Part shown: positions 26,556 to 35,785 of the stretch, in pieces
How the letters are laid out: each line of letters begins with the position of its first letter
How positions within the stretch are numbered: position 1 is the stretch's first letter
The notes under the pieces: generated by a model
What the model was told of the DNA's origin: nothing
Seen by the model: only the letters and a program-made list of their open reading frames with translations
Database searches by the model: none
Made by a program: the position numbers and the translations under genes
NCBI RefSeq assembly: GCF_001078375.1
Contig: NZ_BBXI01000021.1
Location: 161,589 to 225,588, forward strand
DNA: 64,000 bases
Source: Veillonella tobetsuensis
GTDB taxonomy: Bacteria > Bacillota > Negativicutes > Veillonellales > Veillonellaceae
Direction: 5' to 3'

Positions 26556-26606
26556 TAGGCACGTTCTCTTATTGGTATAAGTATACTATATCCACGAGAA
26601 CGTGCT
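26556..26606. repeat. Conserved-loop hairpin, copy 4 (variant)
   Basis: Stem AGGCACGTTCTC/GAGAACGTGCTT with a loop containing GGTATAAGTATACTATA. Stem differs from copies 1-3 but compensates on both sides; it follows the 794-aa protein gene. Confidence 0.6.
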
Positions 26607-26638
26607 TATTTTATATTCTATATGTCAATGTAACGATG

Positions 26639-29023
26639 TTAATGGAACACATAGCTCATCCAAGATACCAGTGCCTTCTTGTACTCGTCAATGGTAGAGA
26701 ATTTCGGTGTATAGTTTGTTAACCATTCGGTTAGTGTAGGTTGTGTCGCCTCTGGGTCTACGGCAATTGGTAAGTCCCAGATGTTACCATGTTTGCCTTC
26801 AAAGTAACGCCATTTTTCTTGAGCGAAGCTCACCAAGGCGTAGGCCTTAGCGTATTGTTCCTTCGCAAGGTCTAATTTGCCTAAGCTCTCATTAATCTGA
26901 GCCATAATACTATAATCCGATGCATTCCATGGATATCCTAATGCAGTACCGGCCCAGCCAAATCGATACTCCTCATCGATGAGGGTTTGTAAATTCCGCT
27001 TGTACATCTCGGCCCGACGAGTATCACCAAAATGAACGGCCAATTTCACCATGTATTTGACGCATTCAAGGTACGCGTAATGATCCTGTGTATGACGCTG
27101 GTAGTTTGGATTGTCATAGGTCGCATCCCACAAGGTACCAAGTTCGTCCCAGCTGGCTTGATCCATATGGTCTAGGTGAAAGTGCCACACAGCTTTAAGC
27201 CACAACAAAAAGGCCGCATTTGTATAGTTCCAATAGTGATTACCCTGTGTATACTCATCTTCCGCCTCATGGCCATTCTCATTTAAGAGCACATGCATCT
27301 GGCTAATCCAGTCAAAACGCATGGAGAAAAGCGGTGGATACACGGTTTCAATATAGCGTTCATAACCAACGCGATTGTCCGTTTCTACATAAAAATGCAA
27401 TAACGCAAGTTGCAAATAGTCAAGGTCAAAGGCACTCGACGGATTTGCCAAGTTATTAATGAATGCATCCGAATAACTTTCATACTCTAATGGATCCTTC
27501 TCTTGATCTTGAATCAACTCTTTAAATAGACTTTCAGCCTCACTACGCCCTGTGAAAGCATAGGCCAGCGCCCGATACCACTTGGACAGACGACCTACTT
27601 TCAACATATACTCGTACTGCCACGAATCCGTCGAAGGAATGTCCGCATGAGCGACCAAATCGTCAAGGAAATTCACGATAGGAATCACATTGTGGTACAT
27701 GCGCTCGCCTTGTATGGCACGCTGACACGCATCCAGCGCACAATACACGTGGCAACATAATTCCACATCTACCGGCGGCATATCATCCGTATCATTCATG
27801 CCAAATGGGTCAGTAAACCCAAACGGATCATCCACGTCAGCCGAATCACCTAGACCAAATGGATTGGATTCATCCATGACGGACAAGAGCTCATCACCCA
27901 CCCCAACATAGCGTTTGCGATACAGGTCCTCCACGCGGTCTGCATAAGGAACGAGGACATCCAAATACTGCTTATACTGATGCACCTTTGGATGCAATTC
28001 GACGCCCAGATTCTCTGTTGAAAGTTCCCGAATCACGTGTGCCACAAGAGGAAATACCTTCTGTTCTTTCACATAACCAAGCACACCATCATCATAAGTA
28101 GGCACCTGCTTTAAGGTACGACGGACCATCGTATATTGGCTATTCCAACATTGCCGAATCAACGGATTAAGCCAGCGTTCACAGTCATCATAGACGTCAA
28201 TAGCTGCCTCTTCAGAAGGCACCATGTACATTTTATACATGGACTCACAAATATGTTGTAACAATACATCCTTCGACAAGGTCTTGAGCGCGTCCGATTC
28301 CGTTTCTCCGTCCATAGCCTGCACCATATAGGCACCAAGCGCATCGGCAAGGAGTAAAAATTCAGAATGAACCTGTGTAGGCTCGGTCATCACGTAATGA
28401 TTCGGCACCGAAAAGGCATCAACCCCTTCACTGAATATATCTTCGTCCGCAGACCATATGTCCTCCAAAGCCTGTTGCAACACGCCAAGGGATAAGGCCG
28501 TTTCTATATGCTTAACGTCGGCTAAATAGCCATACGTCCCCTCATCGGAAAACAAGGTCATTATGAAATGACGTAGCATATTGTCGAATACATATTGCAC
28601 TTCATCCTTAGGAGGGCGACCCTTTTGAAATAATAACTTACGACCTCTGTGGCTTTTATACAAAACATACGCCTCATACTCACCTGTACGAGGCTTTTCT
28701 AATAGAGGCTGTCCATTATACGTACCATAGCGGATAAATTCGGGCAAAGAAAACAAGAACGCATTGCGACACTCCTCAAAGGGCTTGCCCATCTCCTCAC
28801 ACACGGCCTTGACGAACGCGCGAATCCGCTGCCGTTCCAGCTCAACATGAGGACCATTGACAACCACATCGTCTTGCTCCTCATCATAAAATGGGACAAT
28901 CCCGCCTGTATTAAAATCCAAGCCAAGCAAAAACGTCGTCGTTTCCTTCCCCTCTATCGGCGGGAACAAGGACGGCCGAATGGCATTAAATATGCCCGTT
29001 GTGCTAATCGTAATGTGATGCAT
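26639..29023 (-). CDS. Hypothetical large protein, 794 aa
   Basis: No signal peptide. Acidic, rich in Tyr, Trp and His. A short repeat NPFG-DPFG-DPFG lies near 391-412, inside an Asp-rich linker. The region from about 430 on is helical with phrases like TPR repeats (QYEYMLKVGRLSKWYRALAYAF, then LGKLDLAKEQYAKAYALVSF near 735), so it may be a scaffold. No catalytic motif recognised. Start after AGGAGG. Small RNA copy 3 begins about 90 nt upstream on the other strand. Confidence 0.6.
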   Translation of the reverse strand: MHHITISTTGIFNAIRPSLFPPIEGKETTTFLLGLDFNTGGIVPFYDEEQDDVVVNGPHVELERQRIRAFVKAVCEEMGKPFEECRNAFLFSLPEFIRYGTYNGQPLLEKPRTGEYEAYVLYKSHRGRKLLFQKGRPPKDEVQYVFDNMLRHFIMTLFSDEGTYGYLADVKHIETALSLGVLQQALEDIWSADEDIFSEGVDAFSVPNHYVMTEPTQVHSEFLLLADALGAYMVQAMDGETESDALKTLSKDVLLQHICESMYKMYMVPSEEAAIDVYDDCERWLNPLIRQCWNSQYTMVRRTLKQVPTYDDGVLGYVKEQKVFPLVAHVIRELSTENLGVELHPKVHQYKQYLDVLVPYADRVEDLYRKRYVGVGDELLSVMDESNPFGLGDSADVDDPFGFTDPFGMNDTDDMPPVDVELCCHVYCALDACQRAIQGERMYHNVIPIVNFLDDLVAHADIPSTDSWQYEYMLKVGRLSKWYRALAYAFTGRSEAESLFKELIQDQEKDPLEYESYSDAFINNLANPSSAFDLDYLQLALLHFYVETDNRVGYERYIETVYPPLFSMRFDWISQMHVLLNENGHEAEDEYTQGNHYWNYTNAAFLLWLKAVWHFHLDHMDQASWDELGTLWDATYDNPNYQRHTQDHYAYLECVKYMVKLAVHFGDTRRAEMYKRNLQTLIDEEYRFGWAGTALGYPWNASDYSIMAQINESLGKLDLAKEQYAKAYALVSFAQEKWRYFEGKHGNIWDLPIAVDPEATQPTLTEWLTNYTPKFSTIDEYKKALVSWMSYVFH

Positions 29024-29075
29024 AATACCTCCTATATAACAAACTATATACTAAAACTCCATATATCATCTATAT

Positions 29076-29104
29076 TTGACGATGAATGAAACCGCCGTTA
29101 TAAT
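29076..29104 (+). promoter_or_regulatory. Consensus sigma-70 promoter of small RNA copy 3
   Basis: TTGACG, 17-nt spacer, TATAAT. Confidence 0.75.
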
Positions 29105-29110
29105 AAAAGA

Positions 29111-29223
29111 AGATAGCCAGACGAGTAGTGACGTCAGGCTCATCTCTAAATTACATATACATGTAGAAATGGCCTTTTCGTTTTTTACTAATCTCCGGGT
29201 TAGTGGAAATGAAGGGCTATTTG
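29111..29223 (+). ncRNA. Small RNA, family copy 3; candidate type I antitoxin (about 113 nt)
   Basis: Same layout as copies 1 and 2: 5' AAGATAGCCAGACGAG, GACG/CGTC hairpin, shared ATTACATATACATGTAGAAA, then a terminator (GGCCTTTTC pairing with GAAGGGCT) and a T-rich end. It is convergent with, and overlaps the 3' end of, a 33-codon hydrophobic ORF on the minus strand (29217-29318). This is the gene arrangement of TxpA/RatA-type toxin-antitoxin pairs, where the RNA pairs with the toxin mRNA 3' region. Confidence 0.65.
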
Positions 29224-29318
29224 TCTTTTCCTAGACAAATAAGCGCTATTAACGCCCCAAAGGCGATGACTACGGTCATCATCTGTAATAGGAGCATAAT
29301 GATTTCATCATCACTCAT
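29217..29318 (-). CDS. Small hydrophobic peptide, candidate type I (holin-like) toxin
   Basis: 33 aa, too short for normal gene calls. It has a strong ribosome binding site (AGGGAGGGG, 7 nt before ATG 29318). The peptide starts MSDDEIIMLLLQ, has one membrane helix with FGALIALICL and ends with GKDK. Acidic start, single helix and Lys-containing tail match the putative holin-like toxin family (TxpA, BsrG, BsrE). Together with the overlapping antisense RNA it forms a likely type I toxin-antitoxin locus. It could also be a small regulatory membrane peptide. Confidence 0.6.
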   Translation of the reverse strand: MSDDEIIMLLLQMMTVVIAFGALIALICLGKDK

Positions 29319-29439
29319 AGGCTTACCCCTCCCTTCAATAACGAAGAGATGCCCAACCTCGTCCAACTATCTTATGTTAATTATATACCAAACAAATATA
29401 CGATACAATAAATATCGTATTATAGAAATTTATAGATGA

Positions 29440-29476
29440 AAAACCTGAGTGAATTAGTTTAATTCACTCAGGTTTT
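29440..29476. terminator. Bidirectional terminator after the PLD/coiled-coil gene
   Basis: Perfect 16-bp stem starting AAAACCTGAGTGAATT with a 5-nt loop, ending in TTTT. Confidence 0.85.
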
Positions 29477-29500
29477 ATTAATATTGATATAATATCTATA

Positions 29501-32158
29501 TTAAAAATCAAAATACATCTTACGATATGCTTGAAGATTAGATAGATTTTTAGACCATTCACCTAATTCTCGACGTGTACTGACCTCTTTTCCATCTTCA
29601 TATTGTCCATCAAAGGATAAAATATTAAAACTAGAAATAACATAAAACTGATCGTCACATATAAAAAGTTTAGCATGAGAGTTATCCCATTTCATTCGAA
29701 AAAGCTTTCCATACTTTTCGAATCTCTTTTTCATCTTCTTCGCATTTTTCTTTGTCCAATATGTTCGTTTATCATTATCTGGATTAGATTCATCGCCTAT
29801 ACCATAACGAATCTTAATTGTAACACCTTTATCTAATAAAGATTCAAAAGTTTCCAACATACGCTCATCTACGACATGATTATTAATCCAGGCTGCAAAT
29901 ATATCAATTTCCTTCGTAGATGTTTGTAAAGCACTCTCAAATGCACGTCTGATGGCAGCATTTTCAAGAATTTTACTTTCATTATCTAGTAAATGTTTAA
30001 ACTGTTTATTTTCTTCAAAATATTCATTCATCTGTGCTCGAAGTTCTTTATTTTCAGATTGGAGATTCTCTACATTTTTTAGATATGTTTCATTCTCCTT
30101 CTTTATTTTTAATTGTTCTTTTTCTAATTCTAATTTATCATTGCGTGCCTTTTCTAAACGACGATGAACACGTTTCTTTTCTTCAGATAAATCTGTAAAA
30201 TCCTTTTCTAAGCGCTCTTTTTCGTAAACAATTTCTTTTAATGCCGATTCTGCTTTCTTTAAATCATTTTTCATAACCGTACTCTGCTTATGAGCTTCAG
30301 CTAACATTGAGTCTAATTCATTAATTTTCTGCTCATAAGATTTTCGTGTAGCCGCAGTAATAGTCGCATCCTCTAATTTAGATTGAATAACATCGTATTC
30401 AGATTGTAGTTTATCGGATTTTTCTTGACTTTGCTTTAATTTTCTTTCAAAAGACTTAGCGTTCTTCTCTGCTCCTAAAAGTTGTTGTTTGGCTTCTATT
30501 AACTTTAGTTCTGTGACACTAGCTTCTTTTTGAATGTTCTCAATCGATTGTGCTAATGATTGTACTTGTGCTTCGTACTCCGCTGCTTTTTTCTCTAAAA
30601 CACTATTTGCTTGACGTAATGTATATACTAAATTGTCTTGATTGAAAATTTTCAGATATAATGCACGACTATAATCTTCATCAACCTCTAATGCAGTTTC
30701 AGAACGAGAACTACCTTCATCGTCAGATAAAATATCAAATTGAGCCTTAATAAAATAGGACTCATCTTTAAGAATAGCGGCTTCTTTTATAAATGAACCT
30801 TTACCATCAGGAATACCATCTATAATCTTTACTATAATACCTCTATTAATAGCTGCATCTTTTGCACCTCCAATAGATCCCTCAAAATTGATTCCCCAAG
30901 GATTACTAATATAAATAGATTCTTTAGCCGTTTTAAATATATCAATAATCTTATCAATAACTTTACTGCCTTCGATTAATTGAATCTTAATTTCTTGTTC
31001 TCTATATGTAGGAATAGAAAGTTCCACTCTCAATTTATCAAGAGTCAACTGAATATCATGTCGTTTATATTCTAACTCGTTGATAATTTCTCGAGTAAGC
31101 TTAACTTCATCTTGGCTAGGTAATTCAATAGATATATTGGCTACACCAATAATAAATGCCTCTAATTTTCTACAAAAATCAATATCTTGTGGTTCACCGT
31201 TAAGATTAAGCACTACACTATTATAGTTATTTAAAATAGCATGAGCATGATGTAATAATTCTAGATATTCAATTAATACATCTTTAACTGCACAAAGATA
31301 ATCATGATGATCAAGAAGCTCTACAAACTGTAATTTCGCTCGTGGAATTCCCACGCTAAGCTCTTTAATTTTTTCTTTACAAAGCTTATTATACCCATAA
31401 CCCAAACCAGCAATTACAGGTAGTGCTGCTATACCACCAAGAACAGCCATACCACCAGCTATCCCAAATCCACCGGAAGCTATTGTACCGCCACCTAACC
31501 AAGCTAATGTTGCATTAGTAGCAGCCGCACCACTTAATCCACTAATTGCAGCTCCCGTTCCTGCCGTGCCAATGCTTGTTGCTAGCCCAACTGCACCTAT
31601 AGCGCCTCCAATGCCACCTGCAATGCCTTTTACAATAGAACCTATCATGCTACCTACACCAGATAAGTTACTAATATCATTCCCAACATAAGAGTAATTA
31701 TCACTATTAGAATATCCAAACATCTGTCCATTAGTAGCATAATACGTTTGTAATGTATCATATATTTCAATCTCTTTAACCAACTGAACTTTTGATTCAT
31801 TAATGTGAGTATAAAAACGACTTAATTCTCTTTTAATCTTCTCTATATCAATACAATATCTCTCATAAGCTGCTTTTATACTTTCAAATTCAATTTTTAA
31901 CTGATTATATTCTGCCTTAGAATCTAAAGCTTTTTCCACAATAGAATCAAATCTATCAAGGGTCTCCTCTTTACTTTTTAAATGCCGCCCAATAGCTTGT
32001 TCAACCCTATATTTATTAGGCTCTAACTGTAATTCTAAATCTGCAATCTCTGCTAGTCGTTCATTCTCTTTTTGTATCCCTTTGACTCTATTCTCTTCTT
32101 TTTTAGCTTTATAAGTATCAATAGTTGCACCCGCGATATCTTTTAACGTTTTAAACAT
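29501..32158 (-). CDS. Coiled-coil protein with glycine-rich hydrophobic core and C-terminal phospholipase D-like domain
   Basis: 885 aa. Order: N-terminal coiled coils (1-150); a Gly/Ala-rich hydrophobic stretch (about 165-260, runs such as GIAGGIGGAIGAVG) that may enter membranes; a PLD-like half without HKD residues (about 385-500); a long coiled coil (about 510-730); and a C-terminal PLD-like domain with HAKLFICD (H-x-K-x4-D) near 824 followed by SSFN. With one intact HKD, activity would need a dimer. Single-HKD proteins include nucleases and phospholipases. Upstream lies a PD-(D/E)XK protein. The layout suggests an effector or defence protein; that is inference. Start after GAGGGATGAG. 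Confidence 0.7.
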   Translation of the reverse strand: MFKTLKDIAGATIDTYKAKKEENRVKGIQKENERLAEIADLELQLEPNKYRVEQAIGRHLKSKEETLDRFDSIVEKALDSKAEYNQLKIEFESIKAAYERYCIDIEKIKRELSRFYTHINESKVQLVKEIEIYDTLQTYYATNGQMFGYSNSDNYSYVGNDISNLSGVGSMIGSIVKGIAGGIGGAIGAVGLATSIGTAGTGAAISGLSGAAATNATLAWLGGGTIASGGFGIAGGMAVLGGIAALPVIAGLGYGYNKLCKEKIKELSVGIPRAKLQFVELLDHHDYLCAVKDVLIEYLELLHHAHAILNNYNSVVLNLNGEPQDIDFCRKLEAFIIGVANISIELPSQDEVKLTREIINELEYKRHDIQLTLDKLRVELSIPTYREQEIKIQLIEGSKVIDKIIDIFKTAKESIYISNPWGINFEGSIGGAKDAAINRGIIVKIIDGIPDGKGSFIKEAAILKDESYFIKAQFDILSDDEGSSRSETALEVDEDYSRALYLKIFNQDNLVYTLRQANSVLEKKAAEYEAQVQSLAQSIENIQKEASVTELKLIEAKQQLLGAEKNAKSFERKLKQSQEKSDKLQSEYDVIQSKLEDATITAATRKSYEQKINELDSMLAEAHKQSTVMKNDLKKAESALKEIVYEKERLEKDFTDLSEEKKRVHRRLEKARNDKLELEKEQLKIKKENETYLKNVENLQSENKELRAQMNEYFEENKQFKHLLDNESKILENAAIRRAFESALQTSTKEIDIFAAWINNHVVDERMLETFESLLDKGVTIKIRYGIGDESNPDNDKRTYWTKKNAKKMKKRFEKYGKLFRMKWDNSHAKLFICDDQFYVISSFNILSFDGQYEDGKEVSTRRELGEWSKNLSNLQAYRKMYFDF

Positions 32159-32414
32159 ATCTCATCCCTCAAGTTATGTAGTATTTAACAAATTATATAA
32201 CATGTATAATAAATAACTATGAATAGAGTATTTATAGATTATATTTCAATTTCTCTAACTATAAATCTATAGATATAAATTAATAGTTCCACTAAAATTA
32301 TCATAAAACAACAACAGATGAATATTTCATGAATAAATTATATTATGCATATTATTACCAGTCAATAAAGATATGAAAACTTCAAGTATAATTATTGTAG
32401 TTTAATCTACATTA

Positions 32415-32449
32415 AAAGCTCTACCTTAGATTTTCTAAAGTAGAGCTTT
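32415..32449. terminator. Terminator after the PD-(D/E)XK nuclease gene
   Basis: AAAGCTCTACCTTAG pairs with CTAAAGTAGAGCTTT around a TTTT-containing loop, followed by CTTCT. Confidence 0.75.
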
Positions 32450-32452
32450 CTT

Positions 32453-33931
32453 CTATTTCAATTCCCATTTACGCACACGGTCCCATTCCACCTTTTCCAT
32501 CGCCTTCGTTAGTTCTTCATTTAATTTACGTATTAAGGATATAAGTTCTGTCCGCTTAGCTGCATCATTCCAGTCGATTAATATCTTACATAATTTAAAT
32601 TGCAAGAGCGTATTTTCATATTGCTTATATAGATTACCTTCAAAGCATACATCTCCATTATCAGCTCCACTTCTATATAACTCATTGATATCCTTTACAG
32701 TAGCAGAAATATCCTTTGATGTTAATATACGCTCTTTAATATAGTTATACACACGAGTTTTATATGAGCAGATATTGCTTTCACCATTATCACCGGCACC
32801 CTTTTCCCACCACGTATAGTAGCGTAACGCCAAAACTGGCCCTTCTTTAATTTTATCAATACGCCAAAACATATATGGTTTAACGGTTAAATTATCCTCA
32901 CTTGTATTTTGAAAGCCCCAATAATCGGCATCAACAGTTCGGTCTAGAGAACGTGGCCAAAAATGCATCAAAGACCAAGGTGTACCAAAGCTGCTACCAT
33001 GCTGAATCGTATGAGTATTAGGCGCATCATCTATGCGACCATATACATACGAATCGTCAATATTCTCAACGTGTTGTTTCAAGTCGGTCATAAATGGTAC
33101 TTCGTGATTTGGCTGATTAAATACAGTCTGCAAAAATCTTCGTTGGGCAATCGCAGTATCTTGGATATAAAAACGAATATGCTCGTCTACATCCTTATAG
33201 TATTTCCAAAAACAGCTATGCTCTATCGTAGTCTTAATTTTACTGCTCAAATAATCCATAAAGCTCATTAAAATTGAATTATTCCACTCATGACAAGACA
33301 GTAACAAAGATAAGAACTCTGGCCCATCCACATACGTATTAGTTTTAGGATCCTTCTCCAGTTCTCGAACCGTATTCCAATCATCATCATTGAACCAATC
33401 CGTCTTCAAATAAGCCGTATGAATCATATACTTTGACAAATCCAATTCCTTCCGTTCATCTCGTAACGCCCATCTAATGCTATTCACAGCTCCCCAACAA
33501 GCAGTAGCATCACGTTTTTTCTGTTTTTCTTTTTTATCCTCTGAAAGATGTTGATATATATCCAATCCATTGTATTGATTCGATTCAAATGTTTTTGAAA
33601 GCAAGCATTTATACCGATTAATCTGATTGCCATGCTCTTGTGATGATATTTTGTCTTCAATAATTAAAGCCGCCTGTAATTCTGGAACCAATACAAGTAC
33701 ATCAATATTAAGCAACTGCCTAAAAATATATATCCGATTAACTTTAGATACATCATAAACCCCATTCAACAAACGAGATAAAAATTGAGTCCCAAACTGC
33801 CGCCCACTTTCATTATCATCACGAACAGGCATATTAATCCAATTCAAACACCAACAAATAAAAGCATCCTGCGCCAACTCATTCGTTGCAAAATTAAAAA
33901 TATTATTCTCCACAATCCGTTCGTCAATCAT
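32453..33931 (-). CDS. PD-(D/E)XK nuclease superfamily protein
   Basis: 492 aa from ATG 33931; the longer frame starts with TTG and lacks a site. Near residues 90-120 it shows a nuclease core: Asp in NIDVLVLVPE, then IIEDKISS (E-x-K), and a following helix with NQINRYKCLL. This is typical of the PDDEXK_4-like group found in phage defence and restriction contexts. The rest is Trp- and Tyr-rich and includes GTPWSLMHFWPRSLD and YYTWWEKG. It lies upstream of the PLD/coiled-coil gene, about 300 nt apart, same strand. Confidence 0.72.
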   Translation of the reverse strand: MIDERIVENNIFNFATNELAQDAFICWCLNWINMPVRDDNESGRQFGTQFLSRLLNGVYDVSKVNRIYIFRQLLNIDVLVLVPELQAALIIEDKISSQEHGNQINRYKCLLSKTFESNQYNGLDIYQHLSEDKKEKQKKRDATACWGAVNSIRWALRDERKELDLSKYMIHTAYLKTDWFNDDDWNTVRELEKDPKTNTYVDGPEFLSLLLSCHEWNNSILMSFMDYLSSKIKTTIEHSCFWKYYKDVDEHIRFYIQDTAIAQRRFLQTVFNQPNHEVPFMTDLKQHVENIDDSYVYGRIDDAPNTHTIQHGSSFGTPWSLMHFWPRSLDRTVDADYWGFQNTSEDNLTVKPYMFWRIDKIKEGPVLALRYYTWWEKGAGDNGESNICSYKTRVYNYIKERILTSKDISATVKDINELYRSGADNGDVCFEGNLYKQYENTLLQFKLCKILIDWNDAAKRTELISLIRKLNEELTKAMEKVEWDRVRKWELK

Positions 33932-34116
33932 AGTCCGTATCCCCGATATAATACAAACAACTACCCTAACCAAACTCGGTACATAAAACTCAATCAATTT
34001 ATAATAACAATACCATCCTTAATACAAGTATACAATCACAAACGTGTAAATTCCGTACCATATAAATGCAAAATTATGCCCTAACATCACCTAACCCACA
34101 AACGTACATAGAGAAA

Positions 34117-34203
34117 GCTCCCAGGGAATCCTAAAAAACGACTTTGGCCCTGTTTCGAAGAAACAGACCCGGCCGGTGGAGTTTTTTAGGATCCCCTGGG
34201 AGC
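34117..34203. repeat. Long hairpin repeat, type 1 core, copy B
   Basis: Arms GCTCCCAGGG and CCTGGGAGC with internal ATCCTAAAAAA/TTTTTTAGGAT; one base bulge. Core begins CGACTTTGGCCCTG; the inner loop is shortened to TTTCGAAGAAA. Lies just past the hydA stop codon and probably terminates it. Confidence 0.8.
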
Positions 34204-34211
34204 ATCTACAA

Positions 34212-35642
34212 TTACCCTTTGTATTTAGGTGATGTAGGGCATGTTTCAGGCACCACGTCTTTGCGGTCACCTAGTTGTGCACTACGGTCTGTAAAGTGTG
34301 TATGAAGTAGTTCGTGTGCTTTGTGTCCTAGAGGTTCACCCAAGAAGTTTTTGTAAAGGTCTTGAATTTCAGGGTTTTCATAGGATGCCACGTATTTGTA
34401 GTCTTCATCAGCTTTATAAAGCCCGCCAATACGAGCTTCTTTTGTTTTTACGGCTTGTGGTAATTTAGTGCGTGGTTGACCACCGCCACCAATGCAGCCG
34501 CCTGGGCAAGCCATCACTTCGATAAAATCATAGTGTTTGCCATTTTCTTTCAATGCGTTGAGGAAATCACGGGTATTTTTACCGCCGTGTACAACAGCAA
34601 CGGATAATGTTAGGTCATCGCCAAGTTGTACAGTCGCTTCTTTTACGCCATCCATGCCGCGAACATCTTCTAAATGAGTCAATGCATATGGAGGTGGTTC
34701 TTTATCAGTAACGAGCTTGTAAGCCGTACGCATAGCCGCTTCCATAACGCCACCAGTGTTACCGAAAATGATGGACGCACCAGTTTCCATGCCGATTAAA
34801 TCATCGAATTGAGAATCTTCAAGGCTTTCAAAGTCAACATTTTCATCGTTGAGCCAGTAGATAAATTCGCGCGTTGTAATAGAAATATCTGTGTCGAGGC
34901 CTAGGCTTTCATCATTGTAATAACGAGCCGCTGCATTTTGTTCCTCCCGCTTAGTTTCAGCCTTTTTAGCTGTACAAGGGTTCACAGAAACGGACACGAT
35001 ATTGCGAGGGTCAATGCCCTTTTTCTCAGCAAAATACGTCTTAATCATAGCAGCTTCCATGGCGATGCAGGAGCGAGTAGAGGAAATATTTGGCAACAAT
35101 TCAGGGAAATAGATTTCCGCAAAGCGCACCCATGCAGGGCAGCAACTAGTGAATTGAGGAATCGTACCGCCATTCTTAAGGCGTTCCACGAGCTCAGATG
35201 CTTCCTCCATAATAGTCAAATCGGCACCAAAGTTCGTATCTACTACGTAGTCCGCACCAAGTTTACGAAGGGCGCTAACCATTTTGCCTTCAAAGAATGT
35301 GCCTGGCTCATAACCAAAGCCTTCTCCGATAGCTACACGCACAGCTGGCGCCGTTTGGATAACCACGATTTTGTTTGGATCCGCAACGGCAGCTTTCACC
35401 TTATCAAGCTCGGATCTAGCATGCATAGAATCGAATGGACATGCAGCCGCACATTGACCGCAATGAATACACATTGGCACATCGCCTGTGGATTCGAGGT
35501 CATAATAGTCGAGCACGCTCATCACGTCAGCGCAGGCACGACGGCACAACGTACAGTTTTTACATTTAGAGATGTCATGAGTAATGGCAGGATTGTCGAG
35601 TGCAATTGGCACACGTTTATCGATACATTCAAATTGGGACAT
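34212..35642 (-). CDS. hydA: [FeFe]-hydrogenase (monomeric, two 4Fe-4S clusters plus H-cluster)
   Basis: 476 aa from ATG 35642 behind GAGGAGG. N-terminal bacterial ferredoxin domain with Cys27/30/33/37 and Cys58/61/64/68. H-cluster motifs: L1 TSCCPAW at 165-171, L2 NPCTAKKAE at 221-229, L3 ACPGGCIGGGGQP at 378-390. The proton-relay cysteine (second Cys of TSCC) is present. L2 normally reads MPCxxKxxE; Met is replaced by Asn here. It reduces protons with ferredoxin electrons, disposing of reductant from lactate or pyruvate. The maturase hydF lies 20 kb away in the par operon. Confidence 0.92.
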   Translation of the reverse strand: MSQFECIDKRVPIALDNPAITHDISKCKNCTLCRRACADVMSVLDYYDLESTGDVPMCIHCGQCAAACPFDSMHARSELDKVKAAVADPNKIVVIQTAPAVRVAIGEGFGYEPGTFFEGKMVSALRKLGADYVVDTNFGADLTIMEEASELVERLKNGGTIPQFTSCCPAWVRFAEIYFPELLPNISSTRSCIAMEAAMIKTYFAEKKGIDPRNIVSVSVNPCTAKKAETKREEQNAAARYYNDESLGLDTDISITTREFIYWLNDENVDFESLEDSQFDDLIGMETGASIIFGNTGGVMEAAMRTAYKLVTDKEPPPYALTHLEDVRGMDGVKEATVQLGDDLTLSVAVVHGGKNTRDFLNALKENGKHYDFIEVMACPGGCIGGGGQPRTKLPQAVKTKEARIGGLYKADEDYKYVASYENPEIQDLYKNFLGEPLGHKAHELLHTHFTDRSAQLGDRKDVVPETCPTSPKYKG

Positions 35643-35785
35643 GAGGACCTCCTCGTTTTGTATAATCATACTTAATGTGAAAGTAAGTTTTTCTATACCT
35701 TAAGCATAACAAATATGGGGGTAGTTCATCAACGTACCGAGCTGGTAGGAATTGAAAGTATACGAGCCTTTATATACAACAAATT

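Noticed and set aside
16852..29223. The three small RNAs as leader riboswitches of the minus-strand genes
   Set aside because: Perfect promoters and T-run terminators are oriented on the plus strand, opposite to those genes.
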